A DNA stretch of 20,554 bases from an uncultured Porphyromonas sp. (GTDB lineage Bacteria; Bacteroidota; Bacteroidia; Bacteroidales; Porphyromonadaceae): positions 1 to 20,554 of the forward strand of contig URDQ01000033.1 in the NCBI GenBank assembly GCA_900546675.1, read 5' to 3'. The position numbers and the translations under genes were made by a program. Shown piece by piece: positions 1-7,750 of the stretch (the stretch's first letter is position 1; each line of letters opens with the position of its first letter). The notes under the pieces are model-generated. The model ran no database searches. It saw only the letters and a list, made by a program, of their open reading frames with translations, and was not told the DNA's origin.

Positions 1-133
1 TTTTATCAGAAGCTCGATGAAACCAATTCAGTTGCATTTGATAGTTGAATCTACATGAGAGATTATCACTATTGCTAATTCTTGAAGTTGTTGTACCTTA
101 GCTAGCGTCGTTTAATCGAAATATCGCATCACT
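1..133. other. Left-edge stretch with no recognisable gene
   Basis: No confident gene is present. Frame 1 is open from base 1 to a TGA at 46-48 and frame 2 to a TGA at 56-58. Either could be the last codons of a gene cut by the window edge, but the 15-18 residues are too few to identify. A toxin partner (HigB/RelE type) would be expected just upstream of a HigA gene, and I cannot recognise one here. The rest holds the promoter of the following gene. Confidence 0.4.
71..101 (+). promoter_or_regulatory. Putative Bacteroidota promoter of the HigA-like gene
   Basis: The -7-like element TACCTTAG is at 94-101, one mismatch from TAnnTTTG. ATTG at 71-74 lies 19 bp upstream and resembles the -33 element TTTG. 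Transcription would start near 108, about 25 nt before the ATG at 134. The assignment rests on pattern only. Confidence 0.45.
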
Positions 134-451
134 ATGGCTAAGTTTAGTTTGAATCAAGCTGTCCCCTTTGAGTCTACTCAGGTGGGAGAGGTAATACGAG
201 ATGAGCTGGAGGCACGTGATATGAAGCAGAGTGAGCTGTCTGACATTACGGGGATACACCGCTCTATATTGAATAATGTAATCAAGGGCAAGCGAGCCTT
301 GACTCCTGAGATGGCTATCCTCATAGAGGCGGCTCTAGACATACCCGCCTATGTGCTGATGAACATACAAAGCCAGGATGGACTCAATAAGGCAAGAGCG
401 AGTGAGCGGGTTGTCCTGCAGCTGGAAAAGATAAGTCTATCGACCCTTTAA
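134..451 (+). CDS. HigA-like XRE-family antitoxin / transcriptional regulator
   Basis: A 105-residue cytoplasmic protein with a lambda-repressor-type helix-turn-helix over roughly residues 17-75. It includes a segment reading QSELSDITGIHRSILNNVIK, followed by GKRALTPEMAILIEAAL. The order of a GEVIRDEL-like start, the HTH, then LMNIQSQ is typical of HigA antitoxins (VapI/HigA family), which bind DNA and usually repress their own operon and neutralise a HigB RNase. HigA genes normally follow higB, and no HigB can be seen in the 133 bases upstream. The gene may therefore be a solitary regulator, or its partner may have been lost or may lie outside the window. The ATG at 134 follows a plausible promoter, and a possible hairpin terminator follows the stop. 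Family assignment is good. Antitoxin activity is inferred. Confidence 0.85.
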   Translation: MAKFSLNQAVPFESTQVGEVIRDELEARDMKQSELSDITGIHRSILNNVIKGKRALTPEMAILIEAALDIPAYVLMNIQSQDGLNKARASERVVLQLEKISLSTL

Positions 452-477
452 CGCACGGAATACGACCCGCAACAAGG

Positions 478-517
478 ACAACGGCTACGTCCACGATAAG
501 GTAGGCGCAGCCGTTGT
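478..517 (+). terminator. Possible terminator hairpin after the HigA-like gene
   Basis: Bases 478-489 pair with 506-517, a 12-bp stem with one mismatch and core ACAACGGCT/AGCCGTTGT, around a 16-nt loop. No clear T-run follows, so it may be a weak or Rho-assisted terminator or simply a structured spacer. Confidence 0.4.
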
Positions 518-596
518 TGCGTTATCCCATAGCCACGTTTGGGAGCTTTTGCAGTGTGGCGCCGAATAGTTTTTTGGACGATCGGAGCGGTATCTG

Positions 597-627
597 TTTG
601 TCAATAGTATATTTTAGCGTAACTTTG
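597..627 (+). promoter_or_regulatory. Bacteroidota promoter of secDF
   Basis: TTTG at 597-600, a 19-bp spacer, then TAACTTTG at 620-627 match the Bacteroidota housekeeping-sigma consensus TTTG-N19-TAnnTTTG exactly. Transcription should start near 634, leaving a leader of about 40 nt before the ATG at 675. Confidence 0.85.
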
Positions 628-674
628 TGGCAATCTAGACTACGTGAAATAATAACGATATATCAAATATACTC

Positions 675-3584
675 ATGCAGAACAAAGGATTTGTGATCCT
701 CTTCGCCTCTCTACTGACGATCATCTGCGCTTTCTACATCTCCTTTACCCCGGTGGTAAGGCACTATGATCAGAAGGCGCTGGCGATGACCGCAGCTGGC
801 GAGGATGGCAAAGCGTATCTCGACTCAATGGCCAACGAGAAGGTGTGGTTTGGCTACACGCTCAAGAAAGCCCGTAACCAGCAGATAGGACTCGGACTAG
901 ACCTCAAGGGCGGTATGAACGTCGTCCTCAAGGTCAATGGACGTGACCTCCTACGCAACCTCTCGGGACATAACCAGTCTCCCGCTTTCATCGAGGCGAT
1001 CGATAAGGCAGCCAAAGAGGGCGGTAATGACTTCGTTGGGACTTTTGTAAAGGCTTACAAAGAGCTCGAACCCTCAGGCTCGCTCGCTGTCATCTTTAGC
1101 AATGGGCCGCTTCGTGATGTCATCTCCCCTAAGTCTAGCGATCAGGAGGTTATCAAGGTGCTTCAGGAGAAGTACAGCAGTGCTATCGATGCTGCTATCA
1201 ACGTACTCAAGACCCGTATCGACCGCTTTGGTGTGGTCGCTCCAAACGTACAGCGCATCGAGGGACAGGGGCGTATCCTTGTCGAGCTGCCAGGTGTCAC
1301 AGAGCCACAGCGTGTCCGTGAGCTACTACAGCGCAGCGCTAACCTACAGTTCTGGCGCACCTACACCTACGATGAGATCGTTAGCGACCTCGTCGATGCT
1401 AACAACCGTCTCACAGCTATGGCAAACGGAAACAACCTGACGCCTGCTGATACGACCGCTAGCGAGGCTGACTCGACAGCCGTAGAGACACCAGCTGCCA
1501 CAGATGTAGAGGATGTCCTCTTTAGCAAGCTCAACCTGACCAATCGTGGTACCATCGTGGGCTATGCTCGTCGTGCGGATCTAGACAAGATCGATGAGAT
1601 GCTCGAGGAGGCGCACAAGCAGAAGGTGATCCGTGAGGATCTGATGCTGCTATGGGGCAACTCACCTGTCAAAAACCCACAGACAGGTAAGGAGACAGAC
1701 ATTTACGAGCTATACGCTATCCGTGGTAACCGCAATGCGCTCCCCGATCTAGGTGGTGAAGTGGTCACCTCGGCACGTAGTGAGGTACGCAACGACCTAG
1801 GTCAGAACCGTCCCGTCGTCACGATGACTATGAACGATGAGGGGGCTCGTAAGTGGGCTCGCCTGACGGGTGACAACATAGGCCGAAACATCGCTATCGT
1901 CCTCGATGGTGTCGTCTACTCGGCACCTAATGTCAATAACGAAATCACGGGCGGACGCTCTGAGATCTCTGGAGCCTTTACTGTCGATGAGACGACCGAC
2001 CTTGCTAACGTCCTCAACTCGGGACGTATGGAGGCTTCTGTCGAGATCGAGCAGGAGAGTGTCGTCGGCCCGACCCTCGGTAGCGAGTCTATCAAGGCTG
2101 GTATCATCTCCTTTATCATTGCGATCATCCTGCTGATGATCTATATGTGCCTCGCTTACGGTCTCATCCCAGGTCTCATCGCCGATGGTGCTCTGATCCT
2201 CAACAGCTTCTTCACGCTCGGTGTCTTGGCCTCTTTTCACAGTGTCTTGACGCTGTCCGGTATTGCGGGACTTGTGCTGACGCTCGGTATGGCGGTGGAT
2301 GCTAACATTCTGATCTTCGAGCGTATCAAGGAGGAGCTACGTGCTGGCAAGTCTATGACACGTGCTATACAGGACGGTTACGGCAATGCCTTCTCAGCAA
2401 TCTTTGACTCCAACCTCACGACCGTCATCACGGGCGGTGTACTCTATGCCTTTGGTACAGGTCCTATCCGTGGCTTCGCTACGACGCTCATCATCGGTGT
2501 CATCGCTTCCTTTATCACGGCTGTCTTCTTGACACGTATCGTGGTCGAGGCTCTCGATAAGAAGGGACGTATGGACAAGGTCACCTATACGACCCCCCTC
2601 ACACGCAACCTGCTAAACAACCCCACGTACAAGATCCTCGAGAACCGCAACAAGGGCTTCATCATCTTTGGCTCTATCCTCGTACTTGGTCTCATTGGCT
2701 CGTTCGTATGGGGTCTCAATAGAGGTATCGAGTTCTCAGGTGGTCGTAACTATATCGTTGCCTTCGAGCAGCAAGTCTCTTCGACTGAGGTACGTGAGGC
2801 ACTTATGCAGCCCCTAGAGGAGCGTGTCCTCGTGACCTCTATCGGTACGGAAGGCAATCAGGTTCGTATCTCGACCAACTATGGTCTCGGTATGGCTCAG
2901 GAGAGTGAAGACGAGGAGCTACTCGTCATCGGTAAGATCTTCGAGGGAGTACAGAAGTTCCTCCCACAGGGTACGACCCAGCAGGAGTTTGTCGACAACT
3001 ATGTCGTCAGCTCACAGCGTGTCAGCCCGAGTATGTCTAAGGACATCTCTCGTCAGGCTATCATCGCGGTGATCCTCTCCCTGATCTTTATGGGACTCTA
3101 CATCTTGCTCCGCTTCCGCAACTGGGCCTTCTCGCTAGGTGCCTTTGCTTCTGTGGCTACCACCACGCTACTCATCGTGGCGAGCTACATATTGCTCTGG
3201 CAGATCATGCCCTTCACGATGGAGCTGGATCAAAACTTCATCGCAGCGCTACTAGCGATCATCGGATACTCGATCAACGACGTGGTCGTTGTCTTCGATC
3301 GTGTTCGCGAGACACTACACAACTATCCGAACAGAGATGAGAAGCTGGTGATGAATGAAGCACTCAATAGCACGCTAGCTCGTACCGTACAGACGACCTT
3401 CTCGACCTTCCTAGTGGTCTTCATCATCTTTATCCTCGGAGGTGCCTCTATGCGTAGCTTTACCTTTGCGCTACTCATCGGTATCGTCTATGGTATCTTC
3501 TGTACGCTCTTCGTCGCGTCGCCTATTGCTTACCTAGTACGCAATAAGCAGCATCAGAAGAAGCTCGCAGCAGCTAAGAAGTAA
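675..3584 (+). CDS. secDF: Protein translocase subunit SecDF (fused SecD-SecF)
   Basis: A 969-residue inner-membrane RND-type protein that uses the proton gradient to help SecYEG/SecA complete export of preproteins. It is a full-length SecD-SecF fusion, as is usual in Bacteroidota. A first membrane helix (about residues 5-25) precedes the SecD motif DLKGGMNV (about 76-83) and the large periplasmic domain with RILVELPGV. The SecD membrane block contains GMAVDANILIFERIKEELRAG (about 537-557). The SecF half starts near residue 658 with a new membrane helix and GIEFSGGRN. It ends with the conserved IIGYSINDVVVVFDR segment (about 861-875), which supplies the membrane-embedded Asp. An acidic Ala/Thr/Glu-rich linker at about 249-285 looks like lineage-specific low-complexity sequence. 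The gene has its own promoter and terminator, so it is probably monocistronic. The neighbouring genes include many exported proteins that could use it. Confidence 0.97.
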   Translation: MQNKGFVILFASLLTIICAFYISFTPVVRHYDQKALAMTAAGEDGKAYLDSMANEKVWFGYTLKKARNQQIGLGLDLKGGMNVVLKVNGRDLLRNLSGHNQSPAFIEAIDKAAKEGGNDFVGTFVKAYKELEPSGSLAVIFSNGPLRDVISPKSSDQEVIKVLQEKYSSAIDAAINVLKTRIDRFGVVAPNVQRIEGQGRILVELPGVTEPQRVRELLQRSANLQFWRTYTYDEIVSDLVDANNRLTAMANGNNLTPADTTASEADSTAVETPAATDVEDVLFSKLNLTNRGTIVGYARRADLDKIDEMLEEAHKQKVIREDLMLLWGNSPVKNPQTGKETDIYELYAIRGNRNALPDLGGEVVTSARSEVRNDLGQNRPVVTMTMNDEGARKWARLTGDNIGRNIAIVLDGVVYSAPNVNNEITGGRSEISGAFTVDETTDLANVLNSGRMEASVEIEQESVVGPTLGSESIKAGIISFIIAIILLMIYMCLAYGLIPGLIADGALILNSFFTLGVLASFHSVLTLSGIAGLVLTLGMAVDANILIFERIKEELRAGKSMTRAIQDGYGNAFSAIFDSNLTTVITGGVLYAFGTGPIRGFATTLIIGVIASFITAVFLTRIVVEALDKKGRMDKVTYTTPLTRNLLNNPTYKILENRNKGFIIFGSILVLGLIGSFVWGLNRGIEFSGGRNYIVAFEQQVSSTEVREALMQPLEERVLVTSIGTEGNQVRISTNYGLGMAQESEDEELLVIGKIFEGVQKFLPQGTTQQEFVDNYVVSSQRVSPSMSKDISRQAIIAVILSLIFMGLYILLRFRNWAFSLGAFASVATTTLLIVASYILLWQIMPFTMELDQNFIAALLAIIGYSINDVVVVFDRVRETLHNYPNRDEKLVMNEALNSTLARTVQTTFSTFLVVFIIFILGGASMRSFTFALLIGIVYGIFCTLFVASPIAYLVRNKQHQKKLAAAKK

Positions 3585-3627
3585 GCACACCTCTGCTCGC
3601 TCTCAAGGTAGAGCAAGGTAAAACCAA

Positions 3628-3673
3628 AGTCGGAGCCTATCCACGATCGTGTGGGTAGGCTCCGACTGCTTTT
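3628..3673 (+). terminator. Rho-independent terminator of secDF
   Basis: AGTCGGAGCCTA (3628-3639) plus CCAC (3641-3644) pairs with GTGG (3651-3654) plus TAGGCTCCGACT (3656-3667), around the six-base loop GATCGT. A T.G wobble at 3640/3655 completes a 17-bp stem. GCTTTT follows at 3668-3673. It lies 44 bp past the secDF stop. Confidence 0.9.
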
Positions 3674-3694
3674 GAGGCGGTGGTGTGAAGATGC

Positions 3695-3736
3695 CCTCTA
3701 ATCTCTAACTTCTAATCTCTAACTTCTAACCTCTAA
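3695..3736 (+). repeat. Six-copy heptanucleotide tandem repeat (YYTCTAA) upstream of pyrE
   Basis: Six head-to-tail heptamers run without a gap: CCTCTAA, TCTCTAA, CTTCTAA, TCTCTAA, CTTCTAA, CCTCTAA. The last ends 5 bp before the TACCTTTG element of the pyrE promoter, so the array covers the place where a -33 element should be. Two more units of the same consensus occur inverted at 11930-11943. Confidence 0.9.
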
Positions 3737-3741
3737 ATTCG

Positions 3742-3749
3742 TACCTTTG
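3742..3749 (+). promoter_or_regulatory. Putative -7 element of the pyrE cluster promoter
   Basis: TACCTTTG matches TAnnTTTG and lies 27 bp before the pyrE ATG. The position 19 bp upstream holds repeat sequence (CTAA), not TTTG, so the -33 contact is missing or supplied by the heptamer array. Confidence 0.6.
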
Positions 3750-3776
3750 TGCCATATCTAAGATACTTATCCTCTT

Positions 3777-4433
3777 ATGACATCAAAAGTTTCAGATCAG
3801 CAGTGCACTATCGCGCAGTCGGTAGCTCATCGTTTGCTCGCTATCCAGGCTGTCGAGCTTCGTCCAGACGCACCCTTTACGTGGGCCTCTGGGTGGCTTA
3901 GCCCTATTTACTGTGACAACCGCAAGACGCTCTCTTACCCCGAGCATCGCAGCTACATCAAGCAGGCCTTTGCCATCCAGGTGAGCGACCGCTACCCCGA
4001 TGCTGAGGTGGTGGCTGGTGTGGCCACGGGAGCTATCTCGTGGGGAGCCTTGGTGGCAGATGAGCTGGGGCTGCCCTTCGTCTATGTACGCTCCTCCGCT
4101 AAGGATCATGGCAAGCAAAACCTCATCGAGGGCTATCTACCCGAGGGAGCTCGTGTCGTAGTCATCGAGGATCTGATCTCTACGGGCGGTAGCAGTATGA
4201 AGGCTGTCGAGGCGCTACAAGCCGCAGGCGCACAGGTCGAGGGACTCATGGCTGTCTATACGCATGGCTTCGCTGAGGCTGAGGAGCTTTTTGCCAAGGC
4301 AGGCGTGGAGATGCGGACTCTGACCGATTACAACGAAGTGATTCGTCAGGCGGTCTCTGCTGGTTACGCCTCTGAGCGTGACTTAGAGATGCTTGCTCAG
4401 TGGCGTGAAAACCCGAGCCAGTGGGGACGATAG
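3777..4433 (+). CDS. pyrE: Orotate phosphoribosyltransferase
   Basis: A 218-residue cytosolic enzyme that converts orotate and PRPP to orotidine 5'-monophosphate, the fifth step of de novo pyrimidine synthesis. Visible features are the substrate-binding segment FTWASGWLSPIYCDNR (residues 34-49), the flexible catalytic loop with KDHGKQNLIEGYL (from about 108), and the PRPP-binding signature VVVIEDLISTGGSS (about 127-140). Length is normal for the family and the ATG follows the promoter closely. It heads a cluster with the SRPBCC protein 37 bp downstream. I recall the pyrE-SRPBCC pairing in other Bacteroidales but cannot verify it here. Confidence 0.95.
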   Translation: MTSKVSDQQCTIAQSVAHRLLAIQAVELRPDAPFTWASGWLSPIYCDNRKTLSYPEHRSYIKQAFAIQVSDRYPDAEVVAGVATGAISWGALVADELGLPFVYVRSSAKDHGKQNLIEGYLPEGARVVVIEDLISTGGSSMKAVEALQAAGAQVEGLMAVYTHGFAEAEELFAKAGVEMRTLTDYNEVIRQAVSAGYASERDLEMLAQWRENPSQWGR

Positions 4434-4470
4434 CATTGACGACACCTTTAAGCTTATACATCCCATTCCT

Positions 4471-4893
4471 ATGACGATACAAAGCCAGCCCGTCGCCTCT
4501 ACGTATAGTTGTGAGGCGATCTATCGTAAGATCAGCGACCTGACCAATCTCGAGGAGGTACAACAGCTCCTTGAGGAGAAGCAAGTCACGGTCTCCTCAC
4601 TCACTAGCGATCGCTGCGAGGTGCAGGCGCAGGTGATGAAGTTCCCCGCAAATCTCGCACTCGTTGTCTCGGAGCGTATCCCCTCCGAGGAGGTGCGCTA
4701 CCAGATCGAGCACGATATGATGCCCGCCAATGTTTCCATACGGATCACCCCTCAGGAGACGGGAGGTAGCACCTTAGTCGTCTCGCTAGATGCTAAGCTC
4801 AACCCCTTTGTCGCTGGCATGGTAAAACCTCACCTAGAGGAGGCTGTGCAGTACATTGCCAATATGTTGGGGCAGATGCGTTACGACGCATAG
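4471..4893 (+). CDS. SRPBCC (START-like) fold protein, function unknown
   Basis: A 140-residue soluble protein with no signal peptide or membrane helix. The pattern is that of the SRPBCC/polyketide-cyclase superfamily. There is an N-terminal strand and helices (CEAIYRKISDLTNLEEVQQL), a run of beta strands with SIRITPQ and STLVVSLDAKLNPF, and a long C-terminal helix (KPHLEEAVQYIANMLGQM) that usually closes the ligand cavity. The reading frame is open upstream into pyrE, but the ATG at 4471 is preferred because an earlier start (4393) would overlap pyrE by 41 bases and add non-conserved-looking sequence. It is probably co-transcribed with pyrE. A small hydrophobic ligand is typical of the fold, but none can be named. 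Confidence 0.8.
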   Translation: MTIQSQPVASTYSCEAIYRKISDLTNLEEVQQLLEEKQVTVSSLTSDRCEVQAQVMKFPANLALVVSERIPSEEVRYQIEHDMMPANVSIRITPQETGGSTLVVSLDAKLNPFVAGMVKPHLEEAVQYIANMLGQMRYDA

Positions 4894-4917
4894 TCTAACG
4901 CTAGGATCAGAACAAGG

Positions 4918-5388
4918 ATGAAGGGTATCCGCATAATGTTTTTATCGCTCATGACGCTCCTACTACTGGGGTGTCAAGGCGAGGTGCAGTACGCCACGCC
5001 CCTGCGTCCTATACACTATCCGATAGACTTCGCCAGTGCCGAGGGACGTGCGCTCACAGCCCCTGCGGGCTACCTACGCATCACCAAGCCCTCCACTGCG
5101 ACCTCAGCCATCGGCTTCGGAGGCATCCTGGTCATTCACGGCTTCGCAGGGAGTGGCACGGCCGATTACTACTACGCCTACGACCTTGCCTGCCCTAAGG
5201 AGCTGGACCCGACGAACTCTCTGGTGGTCAATGAGAAACTCGAGGCGGTCTGTCCGAAGTGTCATAGTCGCTTTAGCATCGTCTATGGCGGGGGAATGCC
5301 TATCCAAGGACCTGCCCAAAGCCCCCTCCTCCCTTACCGTGTCCTACCCATCGATAGGGGGATACTGATCACTGCACCTGAGCTATGA
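4918..5388 (+). CDS. Rieske-like lipoprotein with non-canonical metal ligands
   Basis: A 156-residue predicted lipoprotein. A short hydrophobic signal ends in the lipobox LLLG-C19, so the mature protein should be membrane-anchored. The C-terminal half has the layout of a Rieske [2Fe-2S] domain: YDLACP (C92), then CPKCHSRF (C112, C115, H116), then GGGMPIQGPAQSPLLPYRV, which resembles the glycine/proline loop and GPA segment of Rieske ferredoxins. The classic ligand pairs C-x-H and C-x2-H are not present. The first site lacks a histidine and the second is C-x2-C-H. A cluster with altered ligands or a structural metal site is therefore possible. Its stop overlaps the next start (ATGA), which suggests coupling to the putative porin. 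The family is moderately sure and the redox role is inferred. Confidence 0.75.
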   Translation: MKGIRIMFLSLMTLLLLGCQGEVQYATPLRPIHYPIDFASAEGRALTAPAGYLRITKPSTATSAIGFGGILVIHGFAGSGTADYYYAYDLACPKELDPTNSLVVNEKLEAVCPKCHSRFSIVYGGGMPIQGPAQSPLLPYRVLPIDRGILITAPEL

Positions 5389-7436
5389 GCAAGCTAGTCC
5401 GACACCTTCTCAGCCTCCTTGTCTTGTGGAGCCTCCTGGCGACAGCCGTCAAGGCGCAGTCGCGCTACGATTACGACATCCCGCTACCCGGCTTTGACAA
5501 AGATCCCCACGAACTCATCTATCGTGGTGAGACGCTCCACAGCTATCTGATCAATCCCTACACGGGAGCGCTCTATGCGGCACGTCCTGACACGCTGAGT
5601 ACGCTCTTTCATGATCAGGTCAAAGCGGAGAGCCGCTCCATCGTGATGGCTTACCTAGGGAACTTGCGCTCTCCGTGGGTCGATATGGACTACTTCAACC
5701 GTCTGCGCCCGCAGCATCGCTTCCTCTTCGACCAGACGCTCTCGGGCTTCGTATGGGACGAGTCTAACAGACTCTTCTATCGCACGAAGACCCCTTTCTC
5801 CAAGCTCTTCTATCAGCGCAATGGAGATGCCCAGAGACGCGAAGAGCAGTTTGACGGGACGATCGCCTTCAACCTCAGCAAGCGGCTAGCGATGGGAGCC
5901 GACTTCAACTACACTTACTCGCCAGGCTACTACATAGGTAACCGCACCAAGAGCTGTGACTATCGGCTCTTTGCGACGCTGACACTAGACCGCTACGAGG
6001 CGTACCTCTCGGGCGGGGGCAACTTCGCACGCATCACTGAGAATGGAGGTATCCTCGAGGATGGCTATGTCAATGACCCTACACGAGGCAACTCTGGCCG
6101 GCGCAATCTGGAGAGCCACGAGATACCCGTTCGTCAGGCAGAGCGTGTCTGGAATGGTATCGACGATGCTCACTTCTTCCTCTCGCATCGCTACAACTTC
6201 GGCTCCTATCGTCCTCGCAGTGCCAGTGACTCGCTGACCATCTTTGGCGAGCGTCGCACCGAAGCCGATACGGTGCGCTTCGTGCCGATAGCTAGTGTAG
6301 GGCATATCTTGAGCTTCAGGCAAGGCATCCACCAGTATGTGAATCGCAACCAAGCTACCTGGGAGCACTACCCCAACCACTACTCCTATATGCACAAAGG
6401 TCCCTCGGGTGCGCTCGACTCGCTCTACGTATTGCCTGAGGATAGTACCCGACGGTGGCAGCTGGACAATAGCTTTGTCCTCTCGCTCCGTGAGGGCTTC
6501 AGACCATGGGTCAAGTTTGGCCTAGAGGCTTATGTGCGGCTGGAAAACAAATACTACTACACCCCCGACTCCCTCTATCAGGAGCGACCTGGGCACAGCA
6601 CTATGGACGTGGTCGTGGGCGGACGCATAGCGCGTACCTCGGGACACTTGCTCAACTTCAATGCACAGCTTGAGAGTACCCTCCTAGGCGAAAACATCGG
6701 ATCCATCTTGGCGCAAGGCGGTATCAGTACTTCGTTCCGTCTCTGGAGCTTCCCCGTAGGACTGCGTGCCTGGGGCAACTTCGAGAATCGTCGTCCGGAT
6801 TACTTCATACGGCACTTTCACGGCACCTTCCACCGCTGGGACAGAGACTTCGGCTATGAGCGTCGGCTAGCCTTCGGAGGGCGACTCTCACTCGACAAGC
6901 TGGGCACCTCGCTAAGCGTCGAGACCGCCACCTTGCAGAACCAGCTCTACTGGACTTCGCAAGGACTCGTCGAGCAGTGTGCTGACCCGATACAGATCCT
7001 CTCGGCACGCCTGCAGCACGACTATAAGTGGGGCTGGCTCGCCTGGAGACTACAAGCCCTCTACCAGCTCTCCACACGTCAGGAGGTAGTACCTCTGCCT
7101 ACGCTCAGCCTCTACGGAACCGTCTACACAGACTTCCTATATGCTCGTGTCTTACGCATCATGCTGGGCGTGGACTGTCGCTGGCACACACGATACTACG
7201 CGCCTTACTATGAGCCTGCAGTTATGCAGTTTGTCAATCAGACGGAGACGAAGTATGGCAACTTCCCCCACTTGAACGCCTTCGTCAGCTTCCAGCTCAA
7301 GCGGGCGCGCTTCTTTGTCGAGTACTACAATCTCGGCGACCTCTTTATCTCACCTTCGGAGCGCTTCTCCGCAGCGCACTACCCGATCAATCCGCCCGTC
7401 GTCCGCCTTGGCATCTCGCTCGATCTGAATAAGTGA
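5385..7436 (+). CDS. Putative outer-membrane porin (Porin_10-like beta-barrel)
   Basis: A 683-residue exported protein with an N-terminal signal peptide (about residues 1-25, hydrophobic core LLSLLVLWSLLATAV, cut after VKAQ). The remainder is rich in aromatic residues and in alternating strands such as LAMGADFNYTYSPGYYIGNR, ARFFVEYYNLGDLF and VVRLGISLDLNK, as expected of an outer-membrane beta-barrel. It resembles the Bacteroidota 'putative porin' family (Porin_10), in which an N-terminal soluble part precedes the barrel. No TonB plug or TonB box is seen. It begins at an ATGA overlap with the lipoprotein gene, so the two are probably made together and may interact at the outer membrane. Substrate is unknown. 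Confidence 0.75.
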   Translation: MSKLVRHLLSLLVLWSLLATAVKAQSRYDYDIPLPGFDKDPHELIYRGETLHSYLINPYTGALYAARPDTLSTLFHDQVKAESRSIVMAYLGNLRSPWVDMDYFNRLRPQHRFLFDQTLSGFVWDESNRLFYRTKTPFSKLFYQRNGDAQRREEQFDGTIAFNLSKRLAMGADFNYTYSPGYYIGNRTKSCDYRLFATLTLDRYEAYLSGGGNFARITENGGILEDGYVNDPTRGNSGRRNLESHEIPVRQAERVWNGIDDAHFFLSHRYNFGSYRPRSASDSLTIFGERRTEADTVRFVPIASVGHILSFRQGIHQYVNRNQATWEHYPNHYSYMHKGPSGALDSLYVLPEDSTRRWQLDNSFVLSLREGFRPWVKFGLEAYVRLENKYYYTPDSLYQERPGHSTMDVVVGGRIARTSGHLLNFNAQLESTLLGENIGSILAQGGISTSFRLWSFPVGLRAWGNFENRRPDYFIRHFHGTFHRWDRDFGYERRLAFGGRLSLDKLGTSLSVETATLQNQLYWTSQGLVEQCADPIQILSARLQHDYKWGWLAWRLQALYQLSTRQEVVPLPTLSLYGTVYTDFLYARVLRIMLGVDCRWHTRYYAPYYEPAVMQFVNQTETKYGNFPHLNAFVSFQLKRARFFVEYYNLGDLFISPSERFSAAHYPINPPVVRLGISLDLNK

Positions 7437-7477
7437 TATGTTGGGGTAGCGGATTGCTGTCAAACGAGATTATTGGC

Positions 7478-7516
7478 GATAGCCACGTGGCGAATCGATA
7501 TTTCCCACGTGGAGAC
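7478..7516. repeat. Partial copy of the dispersed CACGTGG repeat
   Basis: GATAGCCACGTGG (7478-7490) and TTTCCCACGTGGAGA (from 7501) match segments of the element at 11684-12027. There GATAGCCACGTGG occurs at 11756-11768 and TTCCCACGTGGAGA at 11889-11902. Each contains the self-complementary octamer CCACGTGG. Confidence 0.75.
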
Positions 7517-7519
7517 GCA

Positions 7520-7750
7520 CGGCTCGTATCTAGCGAGAGGGCGTCCGTTGTGTCAAAGGCTACAGCGTCCGTCGTATCAAATCGATACGAGTAAACCTTT
7601 GTAGGGACGCACGGTCTGTGCGTCCGTCCCCGTTAAAACTACGTTGCTGTAACTTCCGTTCTACAACGGACGCACAGACCGTGCGTCCCTACAAAGGGTT
7701 ACTCGTATTGCTGGTTCGACAACGGATGCCCTTTCGCTAGATACGAGCCG
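7520..7750. repeat. Nested long inverted repeat (giant hairpin, REP/MITE-like)
   Basis: The outer arms are 7520-7551 and 7719-7750 (32 bp, two mismatches). The inner arms are 7586-7627 and 7666-7707 (42 bp, one mismatch) around a 38-nt centre. Each inner arm contains its own short hairpin, GGACGCAC-5 nt-GTGCGTCC (7605-7625 and 7668-7688). Unpaired segments between outer and inner arms include two near copies of a 17-mer starting GCGTCCGT (7541-7557, 7565-7581). Confidence 0.9.

Noticed and set aside
514..696. 60-residue plus-strand ORF before secDF
   Set aside because: It spans the secDF promoter and runs into the secDF start in another frame. The composition does not look protein-like and no family is recognised.
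1797..2240. 147-residue minus-strand ORF inside secDF
   Set aside because: It is an antisense shadow of a strongly conserved coding region and has a biased D/R-rich composition.
4393..4470. Upstream in-frame start for the SRPBCC protein
   Set aside because: It would overlap pyrE by 41 bases and add a non-homologous-looking N-terminus. The ATG at 4471 fits the fold start.
6805..7213. Additional ORFs on either strand within the putative porin gene
   Set aside because: They are frame shadows of the beta-barrel coding sequence with biased composition and no independent start signals.
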